Below, piece by piece: positions 43,023-53,572 of a DNA stretch of 64,000 bases. The position numbers were made by a program, and so were the translations under genes. The notes below the pieces were generated by a model. It ran no database searches, was not told the DNA's origin, and saw only the letters and a program-made list of their open reading frames with translations. Location of the stretch: positions 26,279 through 90,278 of the forward strand of contig JABHUE010000145.1 of NCBI GenBank assembly GCA_018672825.1, written 5' to 3'. How positions within the stretch are numbered: position 1 is the stretch's first letter; each line of letters opens with the position of its first letter. Origin of the DNA: Pseudomonadota bacterium. GTDB taxonomy: Bacteria; Pseudomonadota; Gammaproteobacteria; Arenicellales; UBA868.

Positions 43023-43562
43023 ATGAACCAGACTCAAATTCAAGCAAATCGCTTGATCGATGGCTCAACACCAATGAACTCCAATCAAATACTGGAGAAG
43101 CTTATCGAACTTGATATTGACTGTACGACCATCGACCACCCTCCTATGTTCTCCGTTAGTGACAGTAAATCCCTTCGAGCAACACCGGAGGGGCAAGGTG
43201 ATCTTAAAAATCTTTTTCTAAAAAATAAAAAGGGTCAAATGTGGTTGGTTAGTTGTCATGAAGATCAAATGGTTGACTTAAAAGAGCTTGCCCGAAGGCT
43301 TTCGGCCGGAAGGTTTTCTTTTGGATCCGAGCAGCGGTTAATGGAATATCTAGGCGTCCGTCCAGGTTCAGTCTCACCGCTTGCCCTCATCAACGATAGC
43401 GGTTGTGCCGTTAAATTTATTATCGACAGTAACCTCGTAAAAACCGAAAATCTCTATGTTCATCCATTAATCAATACCCGAACCACAACAATTCTCACCA
43501 AAGATCTGCTGATGTTTGCGTCTCATATTGATCATCCGGCTCAAGTGTTAAATTTTGACTGA
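43023..43562 (+). CDS. YbaK/ProX-type aminoacyl-tRNA editing domain protein
   Basis: IDHPPMFSVSDSKSL, KNLFLKNKKGQMWLV, LGVRPGSVSPLALIND. Confidence 0.88.
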   Translation: MNQTQIQANRLIDGSTPMNSNQILEKLIELDIDCTTIDHPPMFSVSDSKSLRATPEGQGDLKNLFLKNKKGQMWLVSCHEDQMVDLKELARRLSAGRFSFGSEQRLMEYLGVRPGSVSPLALINDSGCAVKFIIDSNLVKTENLYVHPLINTRTTTILTKDLLMFASHIDHPAQVLNFD

Positions 43563-43607
43563 AATCGCATAGACTCTGGGAGTCGTACTCCACCCGATGC
43601 TAAATAT

Positions 43608-44996
43608 ATGAACAGTCAACCTTCAAAATGGTCTCTCACTAAAATTAATCACGCGTTACGTGATGGCTCTCTCACTTCAGTCGAGCTAGTAGAAGATTGC
43701 ATTAATAACTTAAGACCAGAACTGAGCGCCTATCGAGAGTGGACACCTGAAAAGGCGATTATCCAAGCCCAAGCTGCTGATGATGCGCTAGCCCAAGCTA
43801 AAGATTTTGGCACCCTTCAGGGTATCCCCATCTCCGTTAAAGATCTTTACGGCGTTGACGGCACCCAGACTTTTGCCGGATCTCCCGCACCAATGCCAAG
43901 TCCATGGCAAAGCGAAGGTGATCTGATAAAAGCCTTGCGACAGCAACATTCAGTTTTTACAGGAAAAACACATACTGTCGAGTTCGCCTTTGGCGGGGTG
44001 GGTATTAACAGTCACTGGGGCACACCCCAGAATCCTTGGGATGAGCATAATCATCGCGCGCCTGGCGGGTCGAGTAGTGGCGCAGGCGTAAGTCTGTGCG
44101 AGGGTTCAGCTCTCGTTGCACTCGGCTCTGACACTGCCGGCTCTGTCAGAATTCCCGCGAGCGTGACCGGAAATGTGGGTTTAAAAACAAGTTACGGACG
44201 CTGGCCCGTTACTGGGGTTTTTCCATTAAGTCCAACACTAGACACAACCGGAATTCTGACCCGAACAGTCGAAGATGCTGTCGTCGCCTTCTCAGCTATA
44301 GACCCTCATCAACGAAGCTTTGGCCCAAGACTGACTCGTCAAGTCGCTCAATGCCAACCATCTGATTTTGTAATCGGTATCGGTGAGCGGTCGTTATGGG
44401 AGGGATGTGACCCTGGTATTTGTGAGACTGTTGATGACGCCATTAAGGAGTTATCTCAGGCCGGTGTTCGCGCTATCGAAGCAACACTGCCTGAGATCAC
44501 ACCAGCAATCGAGCTTCTAAAGATTGGCAGCGTTGCTGCAGCTGAAATAGATGAAATGCTTGAAACAACAGCACCTGATTCCCGGGACACCCTTGACCCA
44601 TTGGTGTCTTCACGGATTAAAGAAGGTGGATCGATAAGTGCGTCTGAGTATCTTCGACGCAGACGAAAACTTCGCAGTCTCAGTCGAGCGGCAAACGCCC
44701 GATTTGAGACTTGTCAAGTCATTGTGAGCCCAACCGTAGCGATCACCCCGCCGAAGGTTTCAGATGTTCAGACGATAGAAACTTACCGACCCAAAAATCT
44801 AGGTATGCTCAAAAATACATGTGGCGCGAACTACTTAAACCTTTGTGCGATCACAATTCCAATAGGCTTGGACAACGCCGGCATGCCCGTCGGCCTACAG
44901 CTTATGGCAAAACATAATCATGACGAGTCATTACTCGCGATTGCACGCTGTATGGAAAAAATTCTGGGCTCAGGCGCTTCTAGGCTGAATTCTTAA
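43608..44996 (+). CDS. Amidase signature family protein
   Basis: GIPISVKDLYGVDG; PGGSSSGAGVSLCEGSALVALGSDTAGSVRIPAS. Confidence 0.93.
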   Translation: MNSQPSKWSLTKINHALRDGSLTSVELVEDCINNLRPELSAYREWTPEKAIIQAQAADDALAQAKDFGTLQGIPISVKDLYGVDGTQTFAGSPAPMPSPWQSEGDLIKALRQQHSVFTGKTHTVEFAFGGVGINSHWGTPQNPWDEHNHRAPGGSSSGAGVSLCEGSALVALGSDTAGSVRIPASVTGNVGLKTSYGRWPVTGVFPLSPTLDTTGILTRTVEDAVVAFSAIDPHQRSFGPRLTRQVAQCQPSDFVIGIGERSLWEGCDPGICETVDDAIKELSQAGVRAIEATLPEITPAIELLKIGSVAAAEIDEMLETTAPDSRDTLDPLVSSRIKEGGSISASEYLRRRRKLRSLSRAANARFETCQVIVSPTVAITPPKVSDVQTIETYRPKNLGMLKNTCGANYLNLCAITIPIGLDNAGMPVGLQLMAKHNHDESLLAIARCMEKILGSGASRLNS

Positions 44997-45011
44997 GCTC
45001 GAGCATTTAAG

Positions 45012-45641
45012 ATGACTTCAAACTATCAAGAAATTAAAACACCGAAAGCCGTCACAACTGAAAGCGACAAAAAGATCAGCGATGGTTATCTAGAGATTCA
45101 TCGCTACCGGATCAGTCACGAAAAGTACGATGGAAATCAAACGCCCATTCTTTGTCGAGAGGTTATGGATCGAGGATCCGTTGGTGCCGTCATTCCTTTT
45201 GATCCCATTCGGCAAGAGTTGATTCTTATCGAACAATTTCGTATTGGTGCCTGGGCCGCCGGTTGGCCTCAACCCTGGCTGCTTGAGTGTGTCGCCGGGA
45301 TTGTTGAGGAGGGTGAGACCGCTGAAGAAGTAGTGTGTCGTGAGGCGCAAGAAGAGGCGGGGTGCGAAATATTGCAATTGGAGCCGATTGCTAAATATTT
45401 TTCGACGCCGGGCGCCTGCACAGAGTTAGTTAGCTTATTTTGCGGGCGAATAGATTCGACCGGTCTTGGCGGGATTCATGGTCTGGAGACAGAAAATGAG
45501 GATATATGCGCGACAGTCTGGTCTCTAGAAGATGCCTTGTCAGCCCTCCGAAACGGTGCGATCTGCAATAGTATGACCCTTATCGCATTGCAGTGGCTGT
45601 CAGGCCAACATGGCCGTATTACCGAAGAGTGGCTCGGGTAA
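45012..45641 (+). CDS. nudF: ADP-ribose pyrophosphatase, Nudix family
   Basis: Nudix box GIVEEGETAEEVVCREAQEEAGCEI. Confidence 0.92.
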   Translation: MTSNYQEIKTPKAVTTESDKKISDGYLEIHRYRISHEKYDGNQTPILCREVMDRGSVGAVIPFDPIRQELILIEQFRIGAWAAGWPQPWLLECVAGIVEEGETAEEVVCREAQEEAGCEILQLEPIAKYFSTPGACTELVSLFCGRIDSTGLGGIHGLETENEDICATVWSLEDALSALRNGAICNSMTLIALQWLSGQHGRITEEWLG

Positions 45642-45690
45642 CCGGGCTGCGGTCAGCAAGATACCCTGGCCTCCTTCAATATGATCAAGG

Positions 45691-46374
45691 TTACGGGTTA
45701 TGTGCGTAACCGGTCGCCAGACGAACCGCAGTAGCGGCCCACTCGACTGCCATTTTTTTTAATACTTCTCCGGTATCATTTATCTGGCGAAATTTATCTC
45801 CGGTTAGGGTAAAAACGCCCTCTCCCATAATGGCGCCCGTCAAACTGTCCCGCGCCTTTGCCTCGACAACGAGAACCATTGACTTGTTATCAAGGTCAGT
45901 TGCCTTCTTTACTGCAAATAAAACAGCAGAAACAGGCAGGATATTTCGGGGTTTGAAGCCTTCAGCCTCAACCTCCATGCCAGTAATTGCGATACTGAAT
46001 CGAAGCGTGCCCGGACCCGCCTCATAGACCACGGGGAAGCGCTTCTTTGCTCGCGCTTTCAACTCTGAGTCGATAAATTGTCGGGCTTGATAAAGGCGCT
46101 CCTCGGAAAGACTCTCACCACTCGGATCATCAAATGCGGTTTGATAAATCATGACAGAATCAATCATGATCTTTGAATATTGGCTCGCGTCGAACTCAGG
46201 ATTTAGATAGCGATATAACGTCACTCCCTTGTCGGGATCATCGACTTTTTTCAACCGCTGATAATCAGCGGAGGGTAAGAATCCGGTTTCTGCGGGCGCT
46301 TGCGCAAGCGCCCGGTAAGATGATCCAAGTAACATCACAAAAAAAGAAATATAAAGTATCGCTCGCGATTTCAT
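45691..46374 (-). CDS. DUF3313-like secreted/lipoprotein-type protein
   Basis: Signal peptide; region YSKIMIDSVMIY...FSIAITGMEVEAEGFKPRNILP resembles DUF3313 family. Confidence 0.7.
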   Translation of the reverse strand: MKSRAILYISFFVMLLGSSYRALAQAPAETGFLPSADYQRLKKVDDPDKGVTLYRYLNPEFDASQYSKIMIDSVMIYQTAFDDPSGESLSEERLYQARQFIDSELKARAKKRFPVVYEAGPGTLRFSIAITGMEVEAEGFKPRNILPVSAVLFAVKKATDLDNKSMVLVVEAKARDSLTGAIMGEGVFTLTGDKFRQINDTGEVLKKMAVEWAATAVRLATGYAHNP

Positions 46375-46441
46375 AAGATATCAGTCCGAATAAGAAAATT
46401 TTTAAATGTAATAAAGGTTTAGCGGTGGAAACCCTGTCCTG

Positions 46442-47335
46442 TCAATCTTTTAAAAGGGAAATCAGGCTGGATGTGTCCCAACGGCCCCCACCTCTCGCCT
46501 GCACTTGACCATAAAACTGATCAACGAGAGCGGTAACCGGTAAACGCGAACCTCTTCGGCGCGCCTCATCAAGACAGAGACCCAAATCTTTGCGCATCCA
46601 ATCAACCGCAAAACCAAAATCAAACTGATCATCTTTCATTGTGATTCCCCGGTTTTCCATTTGCCAAGACTGTGCGGCGCCTTTCGAAATCACGTCCAAT
46701 ACCTGTTCCATATCAAGTCCGCAGCGCTGACCGAAATTGATTCCCTCCGACAAGCCTTGTACGAGTCCTGCGATACAAATTTGATTTACCATTTTGGTCA
46801 ATTGGCCACTACCGACCGGCCCCATTAATCCAACCGCTCGCGCATAGCTTTTGATAACAGGCTGGGCGATTTCAAAAACCGCGGGGTCACCACCCACCAT
46901 TACGGTAAGAACGCCATTCTCAGCGCCTGCCTGACCGCCCGACACCGGTGCGTCCAAAAAATAAACCCCCTTCTCCTCAGCCTTAATCGATAATTCCCTA
47001 GCTATCTCAGCAGAAGCGGTAGTGTGATCAACAAAAATTGCACCCTCCTCCATTGAGGAAAAGGCGCCTTCGGGTCCAGCGCTGATTTCTCGGACATCGT
47101 CATCATTTCCTACGCATGAAAAGACAATCTGTGCCCCTAGTGCTGCCTGCTGCGGGGTTGGCGCACTCTTTCCCCCATATTCAGTAATCCACTGATCTGC
47201 CTTTTCCGCCGTTCGGTTATAAACAGTGACATCAAAACCTCGTTTAAGTAGATGTCCGGCCATGGGATATCCCATTACACCTAAGCCAATAAATGCAGCT
47301 TTGGTAATATGATCCTTAGGGTTAACTTGCGTCAT
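46442..47335 (-). CDS. NAD(P)-dependent beta-hydroxyacid dehydrogenase family
   Basis: AAFIGLGVMGYPMAGHLLKRGF; FLDAPVSGGQAGAENGVLTVMVGG; QLTKMVNQI. Confidence 0.93.
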   Translation of the reverse strand: MTQVNPKDHITKAAFIGLGVMGYPMAGHLLKRGFDVTVYNRTAEKADQWITEYGGKSAPTPQQAALGAQIVFSCVGNDDDVREISAGPEGAFSSMEEGAIFVDHTTASAEIARELSIKAEEKGVYFLDAPVSGGQAGAENGVLTVMVGGDPAVFEIAQPVIKSYARAVGLMGPVGSGQLTKMVNQICIAGLVQGLSEGINFGQRCGLDMEQVLDVISKGAAQSWQMENRGITMKDDQFDFGFAVDWMRKDLGLCLDEARRRGSRLPVTALVDQFYGQVQARGGGRWDTSSLISLLKD

Positions 47336-47391
47336 TAATCGAAATCCTCCGAAGGGTTCAAGCGTCTTTCACTACGGCATACAATACAGAG

Positions 47392-47853
47392 ATGAATTTA
47401 AAATCCACTATCATCAGAAGCGCCGGTCCCGACGATATTTCTGAGATCGCCCAGTTTAACATTGCGATGGCCCAAGAGACTGAGGAACGGCCACTTGATT
47501 CAGAGATCATTCGATCCGGCGTAGCCGGGGTTATCCAAGATCACGCCCGTGGCTTTTATTTAATTGCAGAACGAGGTCAAGCAACTGTTGGCTCGTTACT
47601 GATTACGTTTGAATGGAGTGATTGGCGTAACGGCACCCTTTGGTGGATTCAAAGTGTTTATGTCAAACCTGAACATCGGCGAACGGGTGTTTTTAAGACG
47701 CTTTATGAGGCCGTTATCTCGAGGGCTCGAGATACCGAGAATGTACGCGGCATTCGCCTTTATGTTGAACAAGAAAATCTGAGCGCGCAGTCTGTATACC
47801 AAAAATTATTGATGCAGAAAACACCCTATCAAATGTACGAGCGAATGCTCTAA
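47392..47853 (+). CDS. GNAT family N-acetyltransferase
   Basis: WWIQSVYVKPEHRRTGVFKTLYEAV acetyl-CoA motif. Confidence 0.88.
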   Translation: MNLKSTIIRSAGPDDISEIAQFNIAMAQETEERPLDSEIIRSGVAGVIQDHARGFYLIAERGQATVGSLLITFEWSDWRNGTLWWIQSVYVKPEHRRTGVFKTLYEAVISRARDTENVRGIRLYVEQENLSAQSVYQKLLMQKTPYQMYERML

Positions 47854-47885
47854 TTTTCAATTCACTCACGTACACGACATCATTA

Positions 47886-48644
47886 ATGGACTCGTCTGAA
47901 CAAAATCGATACAGTCGCCAAATCAAGCTGCCTCAGGTTGGCGAACAGGGGCAGGAACGTCTGCTCCGAAGTCACGCTTTAATCATTGGTATGGGAGGAT
48001 TGGGCTCTCCTGTCGCACTTTATCTCGCAAGTGCCGGCATTGGGAGCATGACCATATCCGATTTCGATCGTGTTGACGACTCAAATCTACAACGCCAAAT
48101 TATTCATACCGAGGCCGCAATCGGCGAATTAAAAGCCACCTCAGCGAGAGCGTCAATTGCTCAGATTAACCCCCGATGTAACGTATCCGTAATTGACTAT
48201 GAACTCGATGGAAAAGAGTTAATCGAGTGCATTCAATCTGTCGACATCGTGCTCGACTGCACGGATAATTTTCCGTCACGATTTCAAATCAACGATGCGT
48301 GCTTCGCAACGGGAACGCCGCTTGTCTCAGGTGCCGCCATACGATGGGAAGGTCAAATTGCGACCTTCAATCCGCGTGATAGTGAGTCTCCCTGCTATCG
48401 ATGCCTCTACCCCGACACAGGAGTTGAAAGTGCCACCTGTGCAATGGAAGGCGTTATCGCGCCCATTGTGGGCGTTATTGGCACGCTCCAGGCACTAGAA
48501 GCCCTTAACGTAATCCTGCAAACAGGAGAGGGACTTTCAGGTCGGGTATTAGCTTTTGATGGTATCGCGATGGAGTGGCAATCAATCGTGTTAAAACGAA
48601 ATCAGGACTGTCCTACTTGCAGCAGTCGAACTCAATTCATTTGA
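47886..48644 (+). CDS. moeB: MoeB/ThiF family adenylyltransferase
   Basis: RYSRQIKLPQVGEQGQERL; GMGGLGSPVALYLASAGIG; CxxC pairs (CYRC, CPTC). Confidence 0.9.
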   Translation: MDSSEQNRYSRQIKLPQVGEQGQERLLRSHALIIGMGGLGSPVALYLASAGIGSMTISDFDRVDDSNLQRQIIHTEAAIGELKATSARASIAQINPRCNVSVIDYELDGKELIECIQSVDIVLDCTDNFPSRFQINDACFATGTPLVSGAAIRWEGQIATFNPRDSESPCYRCLYPDTGVESATCAMEGVIAPIVGVIGTLQALEALNVILQTGEGLSGRVLAFDGIAMEWQSIVLKRNQDCPTCSSRTQFI

Positions 48645-48662
48645 AACAATAAGCCGAGATGA

Positions 48663-49697
48663 CTACCCGCCAATGTGGGACATCTCTACTTTTACCTTAC
48701 CCGAGTCTGGCATTGGGGCATTCATCCCCCGAAGTTCTGAGTACCGATCACTTCGCGTTTGCCAAATGTTCGTGATGGACTCGAGTAAATCAGAATCACT
48801 CGCGCCTGAACGGAGAAGCATTCGAAGATCATGGCCTTCAGTTGCAAACAAACAGGTATAAATTTTCCCAACGGCTGAAAGCCGAGCTCGTGAGCAGTCC
48901 CCACAAAAAGATTCCGTCACGGACGTAATAAAACCAATCTCGCCTTGATCATCGCGAAAGCGCCACCGCTTAGCCACCTCACCCTGATAATTAGGCGAGA
49001 TCGGCTCGACCGGATACTTGGCGTCAATCTGAGAAATAAGCTCTCGCGCTGGGATCACATCGTCGAGATTCCAGCCATTCGTCTCGCCAACATCCATATA
49101 TTCAATAAATCTGACGATACATCCTGTCCCGCGAAAATGATCCACAAGATCAAGAACCGCGTGCTCATTGAAACCCCGTCGGACAACGGCGTTCACTTTA
49201 ATCTCTGAAAAACCTGCTGATCGTGCGTTGTCGATACCGTCGAGGACGCGTGACGCAGGATAATCCACGTCATTGATCTGCTTGAACGTTTTATCATCAA
49301 GCGCATCCAGACTCACCGTCAACCGTCTAAGTCCTGCCTGTTTCAAAGCGAGGGCTCGACCTGTTGTTAACATCGATCCGTTTGTTGTCAGACTAATATC
49401 TTCAATCCCATTGGTAGCATTCAACATCTCAATAAGATGCTCAAGATTTCGCCGAATCAAGGGTTCGCCACCCGTAATACGCACTTTTCGCATTCCGAGT
49501 GCTGCAAATGCCTGTGCGATCCGAGCAATCTCCTCAAGTGTCAGTAAGTCCTTTCGAGGAACAAAGGCGTAACCGGGTCCAAACACTTCCCGAGGCATGC
49601 AGTAAACGCAGCGGAAATTACAACGATCGGTAACAGAGATTCGCAAATCTCTCAATGGCCTATTTAACTGATCAGAAACAGAATTCAATTTTTTCAT
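48663..49697 (-). CDS. moaA: GTP 3',8-cyclase MoaA
   Basis: Radical SAM DRCNFRCVYCMP; C-terminal SFCGDCSRARLSAVGKIYTCLF. Confidence 0.95.
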   Translation of the reverse strand: MKKLNSVSDQLNRPLRDLRISVTDRCNFRCVYCMPREVFGPGYAFVPRKDLLTLEEIARIAQAFAALGMRKVRITGGEPLIRRNLEHLIEMLNATNGIEDISLTTNGSMLTTGRALALKQAGLRRLTVSLDALDDKTFKQINDVDYPASRVLDGIDNARSAGFSEIKVNAVVRRGFNEHAVLDLVDHFRGTGCIVRFIEYMDVGETNGWNLDDVIPARELISQIDAKYPVEPISPNYQGEVAKRWRFRDDQGEIGFITSVTESFCGDCSRARLSAVGKIYTCLFATEGHDLRMLLRSGASDSDLLESITNIWQTRSDRYSELRGMNAPMPDSGKVKVEMSHIGG

Positions 49698-49710
49698 GTG
49701 GTTAACTCTA

Positions 49711-50001
49711 TCACCCGCCACCGCGCTGAAAGGTAAGATCAAAACGAGCCTGAAACTCCTCTTGCTCAACACCCGTCAGCCCCTTATATTGAAAATTTGC
49801 GGGCGTGTATGGGATTCGCATCAACGCGATACGGCGTTCACACTGCGCTTCTAACTCAATGTCGATTGTGCCTCTTTTATACGCTAGGGTCGCGCCGTCT
49901 GCCCACACCTCTGTGACCCAGCCATCAGGTAACTGCGCCAGGGACCTGAAGAACATTGTGTGGGTGACGCCCAACTCTCGTTTAATCTCGATTACAGACA
50001 C
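49711..50001 (-). CDS. Uncharacterised 96-aa protein ending in GGG, in AOR operon
   Basis: Intact ORF tightly placed between moaD-like and moaA genes; terminal FDLTFQRGGG. Confidence 0.7.
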   Translation of the reverse strand: MSVIEIKRELGVTHTMFFRSLAQLPDGWVTEVWADGATLAYKRGTIDIELEAQCERRIALMRIPYTPANFQYKGLTGVEQEEFQARFDLTFQRGGG

Positions 50002-50025
50002 AATATGGAAACCCCAAACTTGGCT

Positions 50026-50277
50026 TCAACCGCCCGCTACGGGTGGCCAGATTGCGAGGGTATCCCCGGCTTCCAGTACATAATCCATTCGTTCAGCATC
50101 GCTCAGATATTTGCCATTAACAAGAACAAGGTGGACCTCGGTAGAAGGCACCTTCTGTCGATGAATAAATTGATGCACGGTCTCGTCAGGCTCAAGATCA
50201 ATCGATGCCGAGTTTCTGACTGATCCAGATGGAAGATACTGACTCAAGCCCGCAAATAATTTAAAGGTAATCTGCAT
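50026..50277 (-). CDS. MoaD/ThiS-like sulfur carrier protein
   Basis: Beta-grasp-like sequence, ending GDTLAIWPPVAGG (C-terminal GG). Confidence 0.85.
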   Translation of the reverse strand: MQITFKLFAGLSQYLPSGSVRNSASIDLEPDETVHQFIHRQKVPSTEVHLVLVNGKYLSDAERMDYVLEAGDTLAIWPPVAGG

Positions 50278-50292
50278 TAACGCCTGTAGCAC

Positions 50293-51549
50293 TCACGAGG
50301 ATTTCAGACTCGCTTCATTTGCGCCCAAATATGCATCTGCAATCTGGACCGGATTTGCAATGAGGCGATCTTTCCATGGGCCCAGCGGTATTTTTGTTTC
50401 AATGAGTCCCCGCAACATCCCCAGGTGCTTATGGTACCCAACCGAATTGGCGCCGACCAGGATATCTTCTTTAAATTGAAGATTAATATATTGGAAGTTA
50501 TCCTGATTAAACATTTCCGCGCTATCGCCTCCATCAACACCCTCCCATGCACCGAATGAACACGTTACGAGGCCAAGGGTATCCAGAATATTCATATTCA
50601 GGCTGCCCTTATAAGGTAAATCATTATTGCTCACCATATTGGCAGCCGCTACCCGGCCATGCTCAGTCGCCGTAGGTTGCACCGCGTGAACCGCCGTCTC
50701 GCCCGTCGAGAAATCTAGGCCTTGCGCGCAATCCCCAGCGGCATAGATATCGGGCGCCGTTGTGCGCATGTGTTCATCAATCACAATCCCTTGATCAATT
50801 TTTATCTCGCAGCCCTGTAGATAACCAAGACGAGGCTTAACACCTGTCGACACAATGACGACGTCAGCAGGGCAAGTCTCCCCACTCTCGAGGACTACGT
50901 GCAATTCTTCAGGGGTCGATTCGATTGCCTTAACCTGTGTATTCGTATGCACCGACACACCTTTTGACTCACACCAGGTCTGGAGCAGGCCGCCCGCTTT
51001 TTCGCCGAGCATTCGCGGCACCATTCGCGGACCCATTTCGACTACGGTCAGATCAACCTCTCGTAACACCCAAGACTCAAGAATAATACAGCCGATAAAA
51101 CCAGCACCGACTTGAACCGCGCGAGCGCCTGGCTTTGCCAAATCAATAATTCGCTCGGCGTCTTCCAGATGCCAACACTGCTGCACACGAGGATCATCCA
51201 TCCCCGGTACGGGCGGAATAATGGGCTCCGCCCCTGTTGCCAGTAACAACTTGTCGTATTGAATTTTTTCGCCCGAGGCTAAGCTCAAACTGTGATCTTC
51301 CGGCTGAACTGACACTACCTCGTCATGGAGATAATCAATTCCTTTTTCAGCATAGTGATTATCCGATCGCCTGAGGTAGGTCCCTTTTTGCTCAACCTTG
51401 CCAGTCAAGAAATAAGGTATCGCCATTCGCGAATAAGGCGGTTGCGCCTGAGCGCCAATCATTGTGACTTTCGAGTCAGTATCTAGTTCTCGAATGTGCT
51501 CGGCAGCGGCAACAGCCGCCGGCCCTGCGCCTGCTATTACATAATGCAT
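50293..51549 (-). CDS. FAD/NAD(P)-dependent oxidoreductase associated with AOR
   Basis: YVIAGAGPAAVAAAEHIRELD; IYAAGDCAQGLDFSTGE. Confidence 0.9.
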   Translation of the reverse strand: MHYVIAGAGPAAVAAAEHIRELDTDSKVTMIGAQAQPPYSRMAIPYFLTGKVEQKGTYLRRSDNHYAEKGIDYLHDEVVSVQPEDHSLSLASGEKIQYDKLLLATGAEPIIPPVPGMDDPRVQQCWHLEDAERIIDLAKPGARAVQVGAGFIGCIILESWVLREVDLTVVEMGPRMVPRMLGEKAGGLLQTWCESKGVSVHTNTQVKAIESTPEELHVVLESGETCPADVVIVSTGVKPRLGYLQGCEIKIDQGIVIDEHMRTTAPDIYAAGDCAQGLDFSTGETAVHAVQPTATEHGRVAAANMVSNNDLPYKGSLNMNILDTLGLVTCSFGAWEGVDGGDSAEMFNQDNFQYINLQFKEDILVGANSVGYHKHLGMLRGLIETKIPLGPWKDRLIANPVQIADAYLGANEASLKSS

Positions 51550-51621
51550 TTTTTTTGCCTATCAGAACAGTGAACCCCGGTGATCATATGAATCACCGGG
51601 GAATCGCCGTAAGACTGAAAA

Positions 51622-53469
51622 TTAAAGACCCAGTCGGCCTAATGTTTCTGCAGTCGGCTCTCCTGAAGCGCTCCAACCGCGACTTTCATAGTACTCAGGC
51701 AGCATTTCGTTCAACCGGTTGACACTTCCTTCTGCCGGACCGGTTTTAGCCGCATCCTTGAGTAAGCGCTCTGGTAGCGTATCGTCCGCCCCGGTAAATC
51801 CTGCAGCGATGTTGTACTGTCTTTCCATATTCCAGATTCGCTCGCCGACTTCCACAAATCGCTCGACACTCCAATCACCCTCACAGGCCGCATCAACCAT
51901 TGGCGCGATGTCTTCTCCCGATAGTGCAAATGTGGTGAATACACAGGTGCCGCTGGAGTCAACCGCCGCGGTTGCATCTTGGAATGCCTTAACCAGTCCG
52001 GCTTTTCCTTCTGTTGCCAGAGGATCCGTCTTTTCAGGAATACCGAGCACCTCAGATGCCACGGTATAGCCCCGAAGATGGCAGGCCCCCCGGTTTGAAG
52101 TCGCATAAGCAAGCCCCATCCCCTGAATGCCTCGAGGATCATAAGCTGCGATCTCTTGGCTCTTCACCGTCATGGAGAAATCAGGATGACCATATTTTTC
52201 ACACAGTCGTCTCGAACCCTGACCCAGCTCTTTACCAAAGCCTTCCCCGCGTGCGGTCGCTTCGACCATCGCCACAAATGCCTCGGTGCTGCCAAACTCC
52301 AACGCAACGCCGCCCGTATCCTCCTGGCTAATGGCCCCTGCGTGATAAAGATCCATAGCCGCCCCAATCGTGACGCCGAGAGAAATCGGGTCCATACCCT
52401 GCTCATTACATACAAAGTTTGCGTAGGTCAGCGCTTCAAGATCATTTACACCATTTGCCGCACCCAGTGCCCAGGCCGCTTCATATTCCAAACCGCCACT
52501 GACACCCTGATATTGCGGTTTATCCTTGACTGTGAAATGGGTGGGATCAATTTTGGATCGACGAGCGCATGAAATCGGGCAACCAAAGCAAGCGTGATTG
52601 GATACCAGATTCGACTGACCATCTGACTCTCTCACTTCCGCCATTGCTTCAGCGCCAATATCATGGGCGCCGTCAAACTGCACATCTTGCCCATTGCGGG
52701 TCGGCAGCGCTCCCACTTCGTTAATGACATTCATTAAAATCTGCGTGCCATGGGTTGGCAAGCCTTCGCCCGTCACCGCATTCTCCGCAAGAATCTCTTT
52801 TGCCGCGTTTGAGGTTTTCATCATCGCCATAGGGTCATTCACCTTTACGCCAACAGTGCCTCTGACCACCACAGCCTTAAGATTTTTGGAGCCCATTACG
52901 GCACCGACACCTGATCGACCGGCAGCCCGGTCCATATCATTCACAACAGCGGCATAAAGGACGCCGCTTTCACCCGCTAAACCAATCGATGCGACTCGGA
53001 CATCCGGATCACCCCGACGTTCGCGAAGTGCAGTCTCGGTTTCCCAGACTGATTTACCCCATAAATCAGAAGCATCTTTCAGTTCTGCCTGATCATTAGT
53101 CATATCGAGGTAGACTGGAGACGCAGACTTGCCCTCAAAAATCACCATGTCCCAGCCCGCGTTCTTCAGTTCGGCGCCAAAAAAACCGCCCGAATTAGAG
53201 CAAGCAATAGCGCCGGTTAAAGGACCTTTGCAGACAACTGACCAGCGGCCTGAGGTAGGCGCAATCGTTCCTGTTAATGGACCCGTCGCGAATATCATTT
53301 TATTATCAGGCGAAAAAGGGTCGACTGTTGGATCGGTTTCTTCAACCAGATATTTAGTGGCTAAACCTCTCTGACCCATGTAATCATTTGCCCACTGCAT
53401 ATTTAAAGGCTCGCTTGTGCACGTGCCTGCACTTAGATCGATTCTCAAGATTTTTCCTGTCCAACTCAT
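51622..53469 (-). CDS. Aldehyde:ferredoxin oxidoreductase family (tungsten-pterin) catalytic subunit
   Basis: Typical AOR start MSWTGKILRIDLSAG, GPLTGTIAPTSGR, ACFGCPISC Fe-S cysteines. Confidence 0.95.
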   Translation of the reverse strand: MSWTGKILRIDLSAGTCTSEPLNMQWANDYMGQRGLATKYLVEETDPTVDPFSPDNKMIFATGPLTGTIAPTSGRWSVVCKGPLTGAIACSNSGGFFGAELKNAGWDMVIFEGKSASPVYLDMTNDQAELKDASDLWGKSVWETETALRERRGDPDVRVASIGLAGESGVLYAAVVNDMDRAAGRSGVGAVMGSKNLKAVVVRGTVGVKVNDPMAMMKTSNAAKEILAENAVTGEGLPTHGTQILMNVINEVGALPTRNGQDVQFDGAHDIGAEAMAEVRESDGQSNLVSNHACFGCPISCARRSKIDPTHFTVKDKPQYQGVSGGLEYEAAWALGAANGVNDLEALTYANFVCNEQGMDPISLGVTIGAAMDLYHAGAISQEDTGGVALEFGSTEAFVAMVEATARGEGFGKELGQGSRRLCEKYGHPDFSMTVKSQEIAAYDPRGIQGMGLAYATSNRGACHLRGYTVASEVLGIPEKTDPLATEGKAGLVKAFQDATAAVDSSGTCVFTTFALSGEDIAPMVDAACEGDWSVERFVEVGERIWNMERQYNIAAGFTGADDTLPERLLKDAAKTGPAEGSVNRLNEMLPEYYESRGWSASGEPTAETLGRLGL

Positions 53470-53548
53470 ACTGCTATCCTCCTTCCTTAGTAAACGATTT
53501 AAACCGCAATTGATTTTTGACGACCCAACTTGGATCGAAAATTACTAT

Positions 53549-53572
53549 CTTGTCTGTTAACTTGTCTATTAA
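53549..53572. repeat. Two tandem 12-bp direct repeats
   Basis: cttgtctgttaa cttgtctattaa, 11/12 identical, in the gap upstream of the AOR catalytic gene. Confidence 0.7.
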
